A stretch of DNA of 64,000 bases from Harmothoe impar (lineage: Eukaryota; Annelida; Polychaeta; Phyllodocida; Polynoidae). A program made the position numbers and the translations under genes. Below the pieces are notes generated by a model. It was given only the letters and a program-made list of their open reading frames with translations. It searched no databases and was not told where the DNA came from. Below, one piece after another: positions 1 to 9,182 of the stretch (position 1 is the first letter of the stretch; each line of letters begins with the position of its first letter). The stretch is from NCBI GenBank assembly GCA_947462335.1, contig OX381709.1:70982609-71046608 (forward strand), given 5' to 3'.

Positions 1-6
1 GATAGG

Positions 7-342
7 ATACGCCTGCGTTTAATGAGCTACATTGGGTTTGCTAAAGGTCCCTAAATAATGGTGCACTGTGATAGGGACCTTGAACAACAAATGGGGTCGA
101 ACCCAGGCTAACAGTCTAGAGTAGACCATTCACAAATAAATCTTGTTTATTTTGGGTCTGCCCCTGATCTGTTAGGGAACATGCCTTTGAGTTTATTACC
201 TCAAAGTCCCTATTACAGTGTAGGCCTACCATTAGGGACCTTTAGCAACCACGTAAAAGCTCATTTAACGCAGACATAGCAGTGCTGAAAGCATAGGATA
301 CGTCTGGGTTAAATAAGCTACGTCGGGTTTGCTAAAGGTCCC
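7..342. repeat. Palindromic repeat with an extra direct copy of one arm
   Basis: The segment near 7-51 reappears in inverted orientation near 232-284, both ending in the block around GCTAAAGGTCCC. It recurs as a direct copy near 294-342. The paired arms suggest a foldback or MITE-like element plus a partial second copy. The window edge cuts the left side, so the true end is not visible. No coding potential is seen. Confidence 0.6.
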
Positions 343-415
343 AATTATTTAGCATTGATCATTAATGCGGATAATCAATAACAAAGTTTACCTATTGTAC
401 CTGGACCTACCAGCA

Positions 416-487
416 GCCTCCATAGCTCAACCAGGAGAGCCTGGAACTCCCAATCTAAGGGTCCAGGGTTCGGTCCTTGGTGTGGCT
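416..487 (+). repeat. tRNA-derived SINE head (Pol III A and B boxes)
   Basis: A tRNA-like segment has an A-box match at 423-435 (TAGCTCAACCAGG) and a B-box match at 466-476 (GGGTTCGGTCC), about 30 nt apart as in tRNA genes. The body does not fold into a convincing functional tRNA by eye. It is followed by A/T-rich repeats around AAACGTTTTGCCAAAACTTT. A SINE head or tRNA pseudogene is more likely than a working tRNA. Confidence 0.5.
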
Positions 488-640
488 TTTAGTGTAACAT
501 AGATGGTTGCCAAAAGTGGTTACCAAAAGACTATACCCAACCTTTTGCAAAGGTTCATAAAATGTTTTACAAAAACGTTTTGCCAAAACTTTTGGTGCAA
601 GCTTTTGCAACCAATGGGGTTAAAATGGTCACCAGACCTA

Positions 641-705
641 GCCTGGAGGGGATTTGAACTTAGGTACTGCTAGTCATGAGTCCATTGTCTTAACCACAAC
701 CCTAT
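641..705 (-). repeat. Second tRNA-like SINE head, opposite orientation
   Basis: Read on the minus strand, this segment has an A-box-like stretch (TGTGGTTAAGACAATGG) and a B-box-like GTTCAAATCC near 651-660. It faces the tRNA-like segment at 416-487, so the two probably come from separate SINE insertions or one composite. Functional tRNA status is unlikely. Confidence 0.4.
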
Positions 706-1084
706 ATTGGACAGATAATAAAAGGTGTGTCCAGGTACAACCAATGCATAATACACATGTACAGGCCTAGTGTAATCATTGCTCCACTCTCCCCCTGATG
801 TTTGGCCCCCCCTGAGACCCACACTGCTAGTTCTAAGTGTCCCCAATTGTGGCAGCACTGGTATCCCGCTAGTGAGGAATATCAAAATCTGATATTGCTT
901 TACCACGTGATTTTAGTTTCCTGGTGTCAAATATATCATACAGTTATAAGATAGTGCTATAGCAAGGCCAAGAGAACTGCTCCAACCTAACCCCCTGCAC
1001 AGACTTCTTTTACCTCAGACCTGAGAACGTGTTCTAGCTCCTTTTTGTGTATACAGCTGAACACCCTGTAAGAAACAACATAAA
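706..1084. other. Host intergenic sequence, nothing recognised
   Basis: No convincing reading frame, splice pattern or repeat was seen in this stretch. Short open frames here lack family features. Confidence 0.5.
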
Positions 1085-3562
1085 GGTGGCATAGCAGCTG
1101 TTATGTCAGGGGAGACACGACCGTGTTTCATGCCAGGCAGCCATCAAGCTGGCCTGCCCTTGTCTGTAGTCCAGATTGACTTTTTGTTAAAGTCACAAAT
1201 GAGATGGTTTTCTCTGCCTGTTGTCGTGGATCGGATCGATTTTCTTCTAATCAAAAAAGGTTGGTAATTACATGAGAGAATTGGAATTCAACATTAAAAG
1301 GTTTGGAATGCTTATCAAGGTTATCCTTGACAAAACGAGAGATAATCTAAACGTAAGCCATACCACCACAATATGAATTGAATTAATCTTCCAAGTGGAT
1401 TGTCGTGATTAGGCTAAAGAAGAACAGCCGACGTGTGAAAATGGAGAGTTTCCAATTTCCATTTCAAGAGTGAATCTCTACAATATATTCATTTCAATTT
1501 GTTTTACGAATGAACATATTGTATTATGGTGTCTGTATTTCATGCTATTGTTTACAATCCGTTGGAACATGATTGGGGAGTTGCAATCCTCTGGGTGATC
1601 CTAGCCATGGAGGCATTCCTAGCAGTCAATGTGGAGCAAATAAAGGTAGAAGAACTAGTTCCCACAGTAGCTTAAGTTGCATCATTGTGCAGAAGGTATA
1701 TGTATATTGGATACGGGATAGCTGCGGAAATCTCAGTTCTGATGTCTGAATACTGTGCTGTGGCCAAATGACAGAAGGATCTTTTGACCTTTCCTCCTTC
1801 GCCAGAGTAAATCAGGTGTCTTCCCCTGCATATATACCTCACTAACACACACCTCCCTACCTCAGCATGATTCAACCTTCAACCACACACTCCTCAAAGA
1901 CCGGGCTTCTGCAAAGTTAGTAGGCTCCCATATTTTCATGTTTCCATGTTTTGAGAATCAGCAGGAGGAACTATGCATACACAGAAACGCTGAATCCCAG
2001 CGATTGCTCTCTAGAGAGAAGCTTGCCCTCATTTTAACACTCATACACCCCTCCCCCCTCCCCCATACATACACCCTTACACAATCATCCACATCACCTC
2101 CCACAGCCTGTTTAGTGTGCTGAAGGTCATGCTGCACAAAATGTGTTAGCAGTGTTAGTAGTGAGGAGTTATGACATTTGTATTTTACCACAAAAACTTT
2201 TCAATTAATTATCTTTTCAGGACTTTATTGTAACATGGATAATCTTTAAAATATATATGCTATATTTCATACACTTATATTCATGATTGTATTACTTAAT
2301 GAGAGGTTTGAGGGAAAATTCTAATCTTATTACAATTGAGGCAATCGTGTTGTGATTTATAATAATGTCAGTATCTATATCCAAACATTATATCAGTTAT
2401 TCCTATCATATATAGGAACAAATAAAAAAAGATATCTATAAACGATTTGTGTTGATAAATACCGTCAATAATTCCTGTTAGGCAAATATAGAAGACACCT
2501 GAGAGTGTTCACTCAGTACACTCAGATAAATGTGGTACAAACTTATTTACCCACACTCTAACCCATTCGTAACAAAGGATCACACTCGTAAAACAAACAC
2601 AAGCCTTTCCAACAACGAGCAACTGTGAACTTCTCAAGGTTGGCATGCTTACACAAATCTCTTTGCTCATTTCTGTTCATGGATTTGGCCTCGAGTTCAA
2701 AATGAGAGAATCTTTCTCATGCTCTTTGAACCAGTCCCATTAGTTTTTATCAAGGGTACATAGATCATTAGAGCCTAGCTGAGAACTGGGATGCTGAGGG
2801 TGTACTGATGCATTGAAGGTGGCATCAACCCATCTAGTCTGCCATGAGTAACGTGCACCGAATAGGAGCATCACCGGGGAGGGGGCATATGGAGGGAGGT
2901 GGGGTAGGGTGGGGGAGAGATGGGGAAGCCACTGTAGGCTCACTGTGCTCCATTGTTTTAGGTGACCACTTGTATGGCAGCGTATCTGTTTCATATAATA
3001 TCTATTTCACAATAGCTATGCAATATTTGTATGGCCAGAGTCACTTTTTATTTTCACAAATGTGCTGGCCTAGCAACATGTTGGGGATCTGATATATTGT
3101 AGAGAATAATCACCATTGACCAAGCCTCCACTACTATAAAGCAACTTATGAGTCCCTCAATTCTCTCTTTAAACAATCGATCAAGCCAAAGAATAAAAAT
3201 AAAAGTTACACGGAGGGCATAGCCACTCAACCAGCCATTAAGTATGTTAGCCAGATCCCATGAAATGCTCAGGCAGCCACAATATTATGGAAATAATGAA
3301 GGGTTTATCCAAGTTAGGGCATTTTAGTTTGATCTCTATTTTTTTCTTCTAGATTTTTAGTGATTGGAGACGTCCTTTCTATGGATCAGTAAACAATAAT
3401 CAATGCCACAACATCATATTCCTTGTTGAATCTGCATTGACATTTTAATGAATAGGCCGCATTATTTTGATGAACACATGCCAGTGCAATGTTTAGTATT
3501 TGTTATATCCAAATCTCCATCTACCATTTACAATTGTGGATGCCAGCAGCTTTTAGAACGAT
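1085..3562. repeat. Degenerate tandem segmental duplication, copy A (left part, interrupted by the Polinton)
   Basis: Blocks here reappear further right in diverged form. About 1110-1270 matches 32440-32600 (shared words such as GCCTGCCCTTGTCTG and TGCCTGTTGTCGTGGA). About 1740-1870 matches 31660-31860. About 2480-3110 matches 33340-33860. The matching blocks resume after the Polinton at 26440, so the element landed inside this copy. No reading frame is conserved between copies, and the function, if any, is unknown. Confidence 0.65.
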
Positions 3563-3568
3563 ATTATT
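3563..3568. other. Target-site duplication, left (ATTATT)
   Basis: ATTATT lies directly outside the left terminus and is repeated exactly at 26330-26335 outside the right terminus. Six-bp duplications are the known integration footprint of Polinton/Maverick elements. The surrounding A/T-rich sequence makes a chance match slightly easier, but the position at both termini is exact. Confidence 0.85.
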
Positions 3569-4042
3569 AGTAGTAGTAATGCGAGGGATTATATCCACCA
3601 TTTTGCTGTCATACGTGTCAATCATGTTTATCATGTATTTCATTTTCATGTATTGTTATCATATTATGTTTCAAGATATCTTATCAGAAACTCCATTCAT
3701 TATGAAAAAAGATGTTTCGATTATGTTATTATTAATATGGTTTTTGATGCTGTCAACACTTTCGTTTTTGTTAATTCTTCCAATGTCAAAATTTTATATT
3801 TAAAGTTGGTGTAAAATGTGCACAATATTCATATGATGCTTATCATCTAGAAATCATTATAATCAAATAATATTTTCATATGTATATAGAGCCCGCAAAT
3901 AGATGTTTTATTAATGCTTGATTTCAATGAGTGTCACCGGTGGAGAACTGGTTGAATATCTATCTGTTTGCTTGGATGTTCAGGCTCACCAGCTCCCACA
4001 GGTACACCTGTATTTAAAGGTAAACCAGTAATATCCGGAAAA
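3569..4042. repeat. Polinton left terminal inverted repeat
   Basis: This matches the reverse complement of about 25857-26329 almost exactly; I counted two substitutions, near 3623 and 3733. Similarity continues more loosely to about 4165 through GxP-coding repeats with indels. Such near identity indicates that the element is young or that the ends were recently homogenised. Confidence 0.9.
3579..3803 (+). CDS. Short hydrophobic reading frame within the TIR (doubtful)
   Basis: A 74-codon frame starts 10 bases inside the terminus and encodes a very hydrophobic peptide with one or two possible membrane segments. The same frame occurs in inverted orientation at 26095-26319. Because the TIRs are almost identical, conservation of the frame is not independent evidence. 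A/T-rich DNA readily gives Ile/Leu/Phe/Met-rich frames. No promoter or family match is recognised, so this may be spurious. Confidence 0.2.
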   Translation: MRGIISTILLSYVSIMFIMYFIFMYCYHIMFQDILSETPFIMKKDVSIMLLLIWFLMLSTLSFLLILPMSKFYI

Positions 4043-4200
4043 CTATCAGGTTCACCGTGATTCATTGGTTGACCTGGTTGACCTCAACAACTGGTGATCC
4101 AGGGATAGCCGGTTCACCAGTATATGATGGTTATCCAGCAGAAACAGGTACACCATTGAAAACCGGCATACCAGGCAGGGCTGCTATACCAGCTGTTCAC
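3985..4200. repeat. Subterminal repeats encoding Gly-X-Pro-like triplets (left)
   Basis: Sequence around 3985-4200 is built of short blocks such as GGTTCACCA and GGTACACC that in some frames read Gly-Ser-Pro or Gly-Thr-Pro. The related right end (25624-25856) has the same blocks with an extra unit of about 111 bp. Stops interrupt every frame. This may be decayed collagen-like coding sequence or simply subterminal tandem repeats. Confidence 0.5.
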
Positions 4201-4213
4201 GGTTCACCATCTT

Positions 4214-4226
4214 TATTTTATAAACA
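4214..4226 (+). promoter_or_regulatory. TATA box of the PC4-like gene
   Basis: TTTTATAAAC lies about 75 bases before the ATG at 4297, which would place a start site near 4250 and leave a short leader. It lies just inside the left TIR region. Position and sequence fit a Pol II core promoter. Confidence 0.5.
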
Positions 4227-4296
4227 CTTAGCATTTCTTCTTCAGCATTCATTGTTTCAATTACAACTCAACACAGGTACAGCAGAGCTCCCAACC

Positions 4297-5482
4297 ATGG
4301 ATATTCTTCAATCTGCTATGGATGCCAGCGAGCTTAATTCAGAATCTGATTACACAACACCTTCAGTCAATCTAGAGACAGACCAATTATTCTCTTCAGT
4401 AAGTATATATACTTAATTATAATATTATTGTTTTGATTATTATATATATATATATATATATCATTCATCTTCATGTATTAAAACGTATATCATTAATTAT
4501 TTCATTTTTTTGACATGTTTTTATTTTATAGGATGAAGAAGACGATTCAACGACCCTTCATACATCTCTCTCTAAAGGACGTTCATCTAGAGCCAAAACT
4601 GCATTCAACAAGAAACAATCTGATGATACATCCCCCAAAAGATCTTTAGCCAAGAGGAGAAAGTTCTCAGGATCTCTCCAGCTTTCACCTGAGACGTCTA
4701 TCTCCCAAGATGAGATATCTCATTCACCGATCACCCCTAAAAGTAGAAAGAAGAAGAAGCCCCGTTTCCAGACTAGGGATGTAAAGACCATCAATGCTGA
4801 CACAATCAGTGTAGATGAAGTAAGGCAGAATCAGTTACCAGAGATCAAACCATCGTGTCGCGGTAAGCTGTTCATAGGGTCTAGCAGCAGTGAGGCTATA
4901 AAAAACAGACCTCATCGCCTGTTCTATGATCTTGGCCAGTCTTTGTATCTAGATAAATACTTCAGCAAGACCGTCCTACCTGAAGGATGCCTTCAACTCA
5001 GTCTGTGGAAACAGAATTCCATAGACAAACCTCAAAGGGTGGGAGCTCGTTACAGAGTATTGCTAGACTATGACTCCATATGCCAAATAAAGAAGGAGGC
5101 TGAGGACATAAAGTTAGCTCTTTCACTGTGTGATGATTCTACCTTCCTAGGGTTCTGTCTTCATCTCGGAGGGTTATGCTACTTAACAGTAGAGCCTGAT
5201 GTGTGTGTGGTAAACTTGAGGAAATGGTATAAGCCACTGGAGACTAAATTCGATCCAGAAGGGGAGCTGAGACCCTCTAGGGAGGGGATCAGGTTAAGTA
5301 ACGACCAGTTCAAAAGATTGATAGAGTTCTTAGATGATCAACTATTGAATGAGTTTCCAACATTCTCTAGCCACACTTTCATATGTGACAAGGAGGATCA
5401 CAATGAAGATAAATGCCCCATGTGTAATGTCAACGGGGTGCTTCCTATGCAGAGTGAGTTCAACAGGTTCACCCAAGAATAG
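4297..5482 (+). CDS. PC4-like (transcriptional coactivator p15) domain protein, two exons
   Basis: Exon 1 is 4297-4398. A phase-0 intron of 133 nt (TCA|GTAAGT ... TATAG|GAT) leads to exon 2 at 4532-5482, giving about 350 residues. The ATG sits in ACCATGG; an upstream in-frame ATG at 4057 would read into the GxP repeats and is disfavoured. The N-terminal half is Ser/Lys-rich and looks disordered, with a basic KKKK tract near residue 110. The C-terminal part resembles the PC4 fold: beta strands around FCLHLGG and VVNLRKWY, a GELRPSREGIRLS segment like the PC4 GxxxPGRKGISL signature, then an amphipathic helix. PC4 proteins bind single-stranded DNA and modulate Pol II transcription. A role in late transcription or replication is inference. 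A Cys/His cluster (CPMC) ends the protein. Confidence 0.7.
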
Positions 5483-5497
5483 TGAGTAGTTTTTTGA

Positions 5498-5696
5498 TTC
5501 TTTTTTCTCATGATGTAGGATCCTTCGCCATATATTGATAAAAAATTAAAGTAAACATTACTTCATATATTTACTATGTTAACATAACCCTGAATTTCTT
5601 TTTTCTCATGATGTAGGTTCCGTCGGCATATATTAATAAAAAATTAAAATAAATACATTACTTCATATATTAACTATGTTTACATAACCCTGAATT
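5498..5696 (+). repeat. Direct tandem duplication of about 99 bp containing splice-acceptor-like sequence
   Basis: Two near-identical units at about 5498-5595 and 5596-5696 each begin with a pyrimidine tract followed by CTCATGATGTAGG and end with CATAACCCTGAAT. They lie in the 3' flank of the PC4-like gene. Each unit carries a plausible acceptor, and a third (TTTCTTTTCAG) lies at 5740. Confidence 0.75.
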
Positions 5697-5895
5697 AAGA
5701 ATGATATTATTTAATTTAACCTTGTGCTTTTTTCTTTTCAGACTGTAGCATGTCATGGGATTGTATTTACCGGTGGAGGAAAATGGACACAGACAAATGC
5801 ATGATATGTATCTCATTATGATTTATAATATATCCATTCATATATATCTCATTATAATATATCTATCTATATATATATATATAAATCTTTGATCA

Positions 5896-5943
5896 AATAA
5901 AGACATCCGATAAATCAATGTGTGGTTCTTCTCTTTTTTATTT
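5896..5943. terminator. Convergent poly(A) signals
   Basis: AATAAA on the plus strand at 5896-5901 serves the PC4-like gene. TTTATT at 5938-5943 is AATAAA for the minus-strand three-exon gene ending at 6017. The two transcription units converge with their ends about 40 bp apart. Confidence 0.55.
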
Positions 5944-6016
5944 CTTTTCTTATCTTTGTTTCAATTATTTCCTTTTCTTTTACTTGTTTCAAATATTAAA
6001 AAATATGTCTGATAGC

Positions 6017-7990
6017 TCATTTCCCTGTGGCGCTCGTGGATTCAGGACTGGGATCAGCGATCATAGACACAGACTCGGGGCATTCAATCACATCTTGCAG
6101 TGTCAATACAGGCATGGGTACATCAGGGTCTGCTGACTGTATCCACTGCCACACTGTCTCAGGATTCATTCTAAAAATACAAAATAAATATCATGTTTTA
6201 TTTCCCATTTATCAATTTATTATTCACATAGCCTATCATTTAAAATATCATGATACTCAATTTATATTTTTTATATCAAGTTTCAGAATTCATACCTTTT
6301 CTTTACATCTATATTTATATTAACTGAAAACTAGGACCCTCATTATATACTTACCCGGTTGATGAAGAGTGCATCACATTCTGAATTGCATTCCGAACAA
6401 CTTCATGAATCGAACATCCGCTTTGTGACACGCTGAGGTTAGTAGGGGACGAGACAGGGGTAGGAGCTGGGAAGTTGTTAAAATCGGAATCAGAGGATGA
6501 TTCTCCAGGGGATATAGGGGATGTAGTAGGCGCATACACATCACTAATTGAAGATATTACTGAGCTGGATGAAGAAGCATTATAAATGTGATCAGATTGA
6601 GAAACAACACTACAGGAATCATCATCAACACCCTTCTGGATTCTATTGAATTCTTCATTGAATGCCGGAAATGTGCTACCGTTGTTCTCTTTTTTTGTCG
6701 GTTCTGTCACTACAGCTTCCTTTGAAATCATATTAGTATGACTCAGAGGGTTATATCCAGTCTGGATGTCACCAGGTATCATGGTATTCACTTTCAGGGA
6801 GGCATTGACTGGGGATAAATTACATGCACTGTCTCTACTACGCGAATTACGGATTGCTTTACGTAGATCATTCACATGCATCATAGTTTCTCTCACAGAT
6901 GAATGTAAATGCCTCCTGCGGCGACTATGCCGCGTAGCTAATGAACGCCCATATTCACCTACAGGATTAGGGGAAGCTGTTGTCACCAAGAATCGAGAGG
7001 TTCTATATGCAGTCATTAATACATCTTCCACTTGATGCATGCATTCAGTGTACGCCCTATTTGCAGCACATAGTACAGACGTCAATTCGGGATCATAAAC
7101 CCACGCCGAAGCCAATATGGTCATGACCCCTGTGATTGCACGTGTCACATCATGCACAGCACGAACGCCAAACCTATAAAGATACACCAATAAACAGTGA
7201 AGTGGTTAATATTGGTTATAGTCGGATCCCTAAAGAGGGATCCTTTTTTTTCTCTCAACTTCCCAACATTTTATGACATTATAATGTCAATGAAATGTTG
7301 AAAAGGTGTCGCCCGATAAGGCAACCTGCGAGTCACTAACAGACAGGACATCGTCAACGACATGGCAGGATACCTAACCCATGGGAGGACCCCGAAGGGT
7401 CCTGTGCCATGAGGGCGGGGGAGAGTGATATGGTGTGAGTTCCTTAGGGTATATATAATATCCATTCAGCCAAACATGTGGTGTGGGAAATTTTTTTAAC
7501 TGTTATTCCTTTCATAATACAATTTTTTTTATATACAATGTATTCTTTAGTAAAAAATGAGCATACAATGAATGTATAATTATCAAGTTCTAGCTTTTAA
7601 ACGTTATATTTGAGTGATATGTATGTAAACATGACACAGCTGTTTAGTTTCTCAGTAACATCTGTAGTGGCGCCATCTGTTGTTTAATACACACACTACA
7701 CAGACGCGCACTATGATATGAGGAACAAGTGAATGCACTCTGGGTAGATGAACCTCAACCTTTTAAATCTATTTCTCATCCAATAATTATTACTGGTATA
7801 ATGGAAAAATTCATTTTAATACATACCTCACATCATGATCCACTGAGTCTAAAGCATGGCTTACGCTGCTACACCATAGGTCCTCTTCGGCTTTTTCTTC
7901 AACACTGGAAGAAGATCCTAGTAAAGCTGTCACCATTAATGGTGATCCACTGTTACTCTCAGGGATTGAGGGTTGGTCCAGATTACTCAT
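6017..7990 (-). CDS. Unknown Polinton accessory protein, three exons
   Basis: Exons on the minus strand are 7990-7827, 7173-6355 and 6170-6017. Both junctions are phase 2, with donors GTATGT and GTAAGT and acceptors TTTATAG and TATTTTTAG. The frame joins without a stop, giving about 378 residues. The first exon is acidic and Ser-rich. The start of exon 2 holds a helical, moderately hydrophobic region (Ala/Val/Thr-rich, with Cys residues) followed by a basic stretch RHSRRRRH. The rest is Ser/Pro-rich and probably disordered, and the last exon is acidic with a Trp pair (VWQWIQ). I recognise no family. It is neither protease nor capsid by motif. It is convergent with the PC4-like gene and shares an upstream region with the membrane-protein gene. 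Confidence 0.65.
7224..7251 (+). other. Hairpin followed by T run
   Basis: An 8-bp perfect stem GGATCCCT/AGGGATCC with an AAAG loop is followed directly by eight T residues on the plus strand. This looks like a terminator-type structure or the end of a Pol III transcript. It lies inside intron 1 of the minus-strand gene. Confidence 0.45.
7255..7462 (-). ncRNA. Candidate structured RNA or alternative promoter/exon inside an intron
   Basis: A GC-rich island sits in otherwise AT-rich Polinton DNA within intron 1 of the three-exon gene. On the minus strand it starts with a TATATATA box near 7450-7460. It then contains a strong hairpin at 7380-7411: CATGG outer pairing, an AGGACCC/GGGTCCT stem and a C(UUCG)G tetraloop. 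A short frame starts at the ATG inside the hairpin and runs 18 codons. It could be a small RNA, an alternative first exon or a regulatory stem-loop. I cannot match it to a known RNA family. Confidence 0.35.
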
Positions 7991-9182
7991 ATTTAGAAAT
8001 ATGATAAGTTCCTGTGGCAGCGCAACTGATGAAAATTATCAGAAATATTTGCCGATTTAGTACTGCTCCTACCGCCGTACTGAACATTTATGACATGAAG
8101 ATATCTTGTGTCACGTATTTAAATACATTTCCATAGAATATTATTTCTATATAAATCATGACATTATTTCAAATATGTCGCATCTGAAATTACTATTAAT
8201 TTCCATATAGATCAATAGTCACCACAGGACGTACATTACCTGCAGAAATTTCACATAAATTTTCTTTCTGTCTAATTTTAAGAGGGATTTCCGGGACTGA
8301 TTTCCTCATTAAAGTTTGTTAATGAGGAAACACCGTGAGCAAATTATGGGTGCGAATGATTTATTTGCACTGCACCCGTTTTGATACTTTACAGGATTTA
8401 AATTTATGCATGCAGCTAAAATGTTAATGAGCTACAGACGGCGTTCATTTGACCTGCTGTGATCCCGTCTTCTCCAAGAATACACGAGCTATATAAAGCT
8501 CGGGAGATAGAAAGACTGGGGGTATTCTCTTATTGAGTCAGACTATTCAACATTTCAGAATTCACCGGTGAACCCATCTTTATCATCTAGATGTAACATT
8601 GAAGGTTGGTTATGGGTAGTTTTTATATTTATGTTGCTTTATTTTTTATGTATTGCTCATGAACAGATGGTTTCTGTATGAATGTATATTTAGCCTATCC
8701 ATGATACCATTCGACACACACAGTATACACAGCCCTCTGTGCATGTTTTCATGTTTACACCACCAGTTAAACATACGGAGGTAGGTCATGACCTGAGAAA
8801 TAAGTGTCTACAGGTCATTTAGTACATCCAGTAATTTCTTCTCCTTTTACATTTTATTTACAAATTGTTCTCAGTTTTGTAAAATATTTTTTTCTCAATT
8901 ATACATAATTCTATTTCAGTCTTAGATATTTAGCATATTTACTGTTTATGTTCATGATATATGTAAATTGATAACTATCTGATGCGACCCATTTACCAGG
9001 TCTTACATCATGATTCAACGCCACCCATCAGTACAGAATAGAATACAATAGAAATAGTGTTTCTGTTTGACACGAGAGGGCGCCACTCGGTTTTGTTTCA
9101 CATCCGGGTGCGTGAACCGGAAGTTGTTTTAGCAACCGGTGGAGGGACTGAAAAAGTCGATCGTGGGTCAATCCTTCTCAGC
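7991..9182. promoter_or_regulatory. Shared upstream region between divergent Polinton genes
   Basis: No coding exon was found here. A canonical TATA box (CTATATAAAG) at 8489-8498 would start plus-strand transcription near 8520 toward the membrane-protein gene. The likely leader reaches a donor-like GAAG|GTTGGT near 8606, suggesting a non-coding first exon. A 12-bp dyad (TTTCCTCATTAA / TTAATGAGGAAA) lies at about 8307-8333. A TATA-like TTTATATAG on the minus strand near 8147-8157 could serve the three-exon gene. Confidence 0.5.

Noticed and set aside
416..487. Functional tRNA gene
   Set aside because: A and B boxes are present but the acceptor and anticodon arms do not pair convincingly by eye; a SINE head is more likely.
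4057..4296. N-terminal extension of the PC4-like protein through Gly-X-Pro sequence
   Set aside because: It lies in TIR-type repeats that also occur at the other end with stops, and the ATG at 4297 has a strong initiation context downstream of a TATA box.
7271..7465. Possible minus-strand protein of 64 residues in the intron
   Set aside because: Low-complexity, no family features, and better explained as a structured island or alternative leader.
9057..9182. Upstream extension of the membrane-protein first exon from 9057
   Set aside because: Its start would be CTG or similar, and it would bury the signal peptide. The ATG at 9183 directly opens a typical signal sequence.
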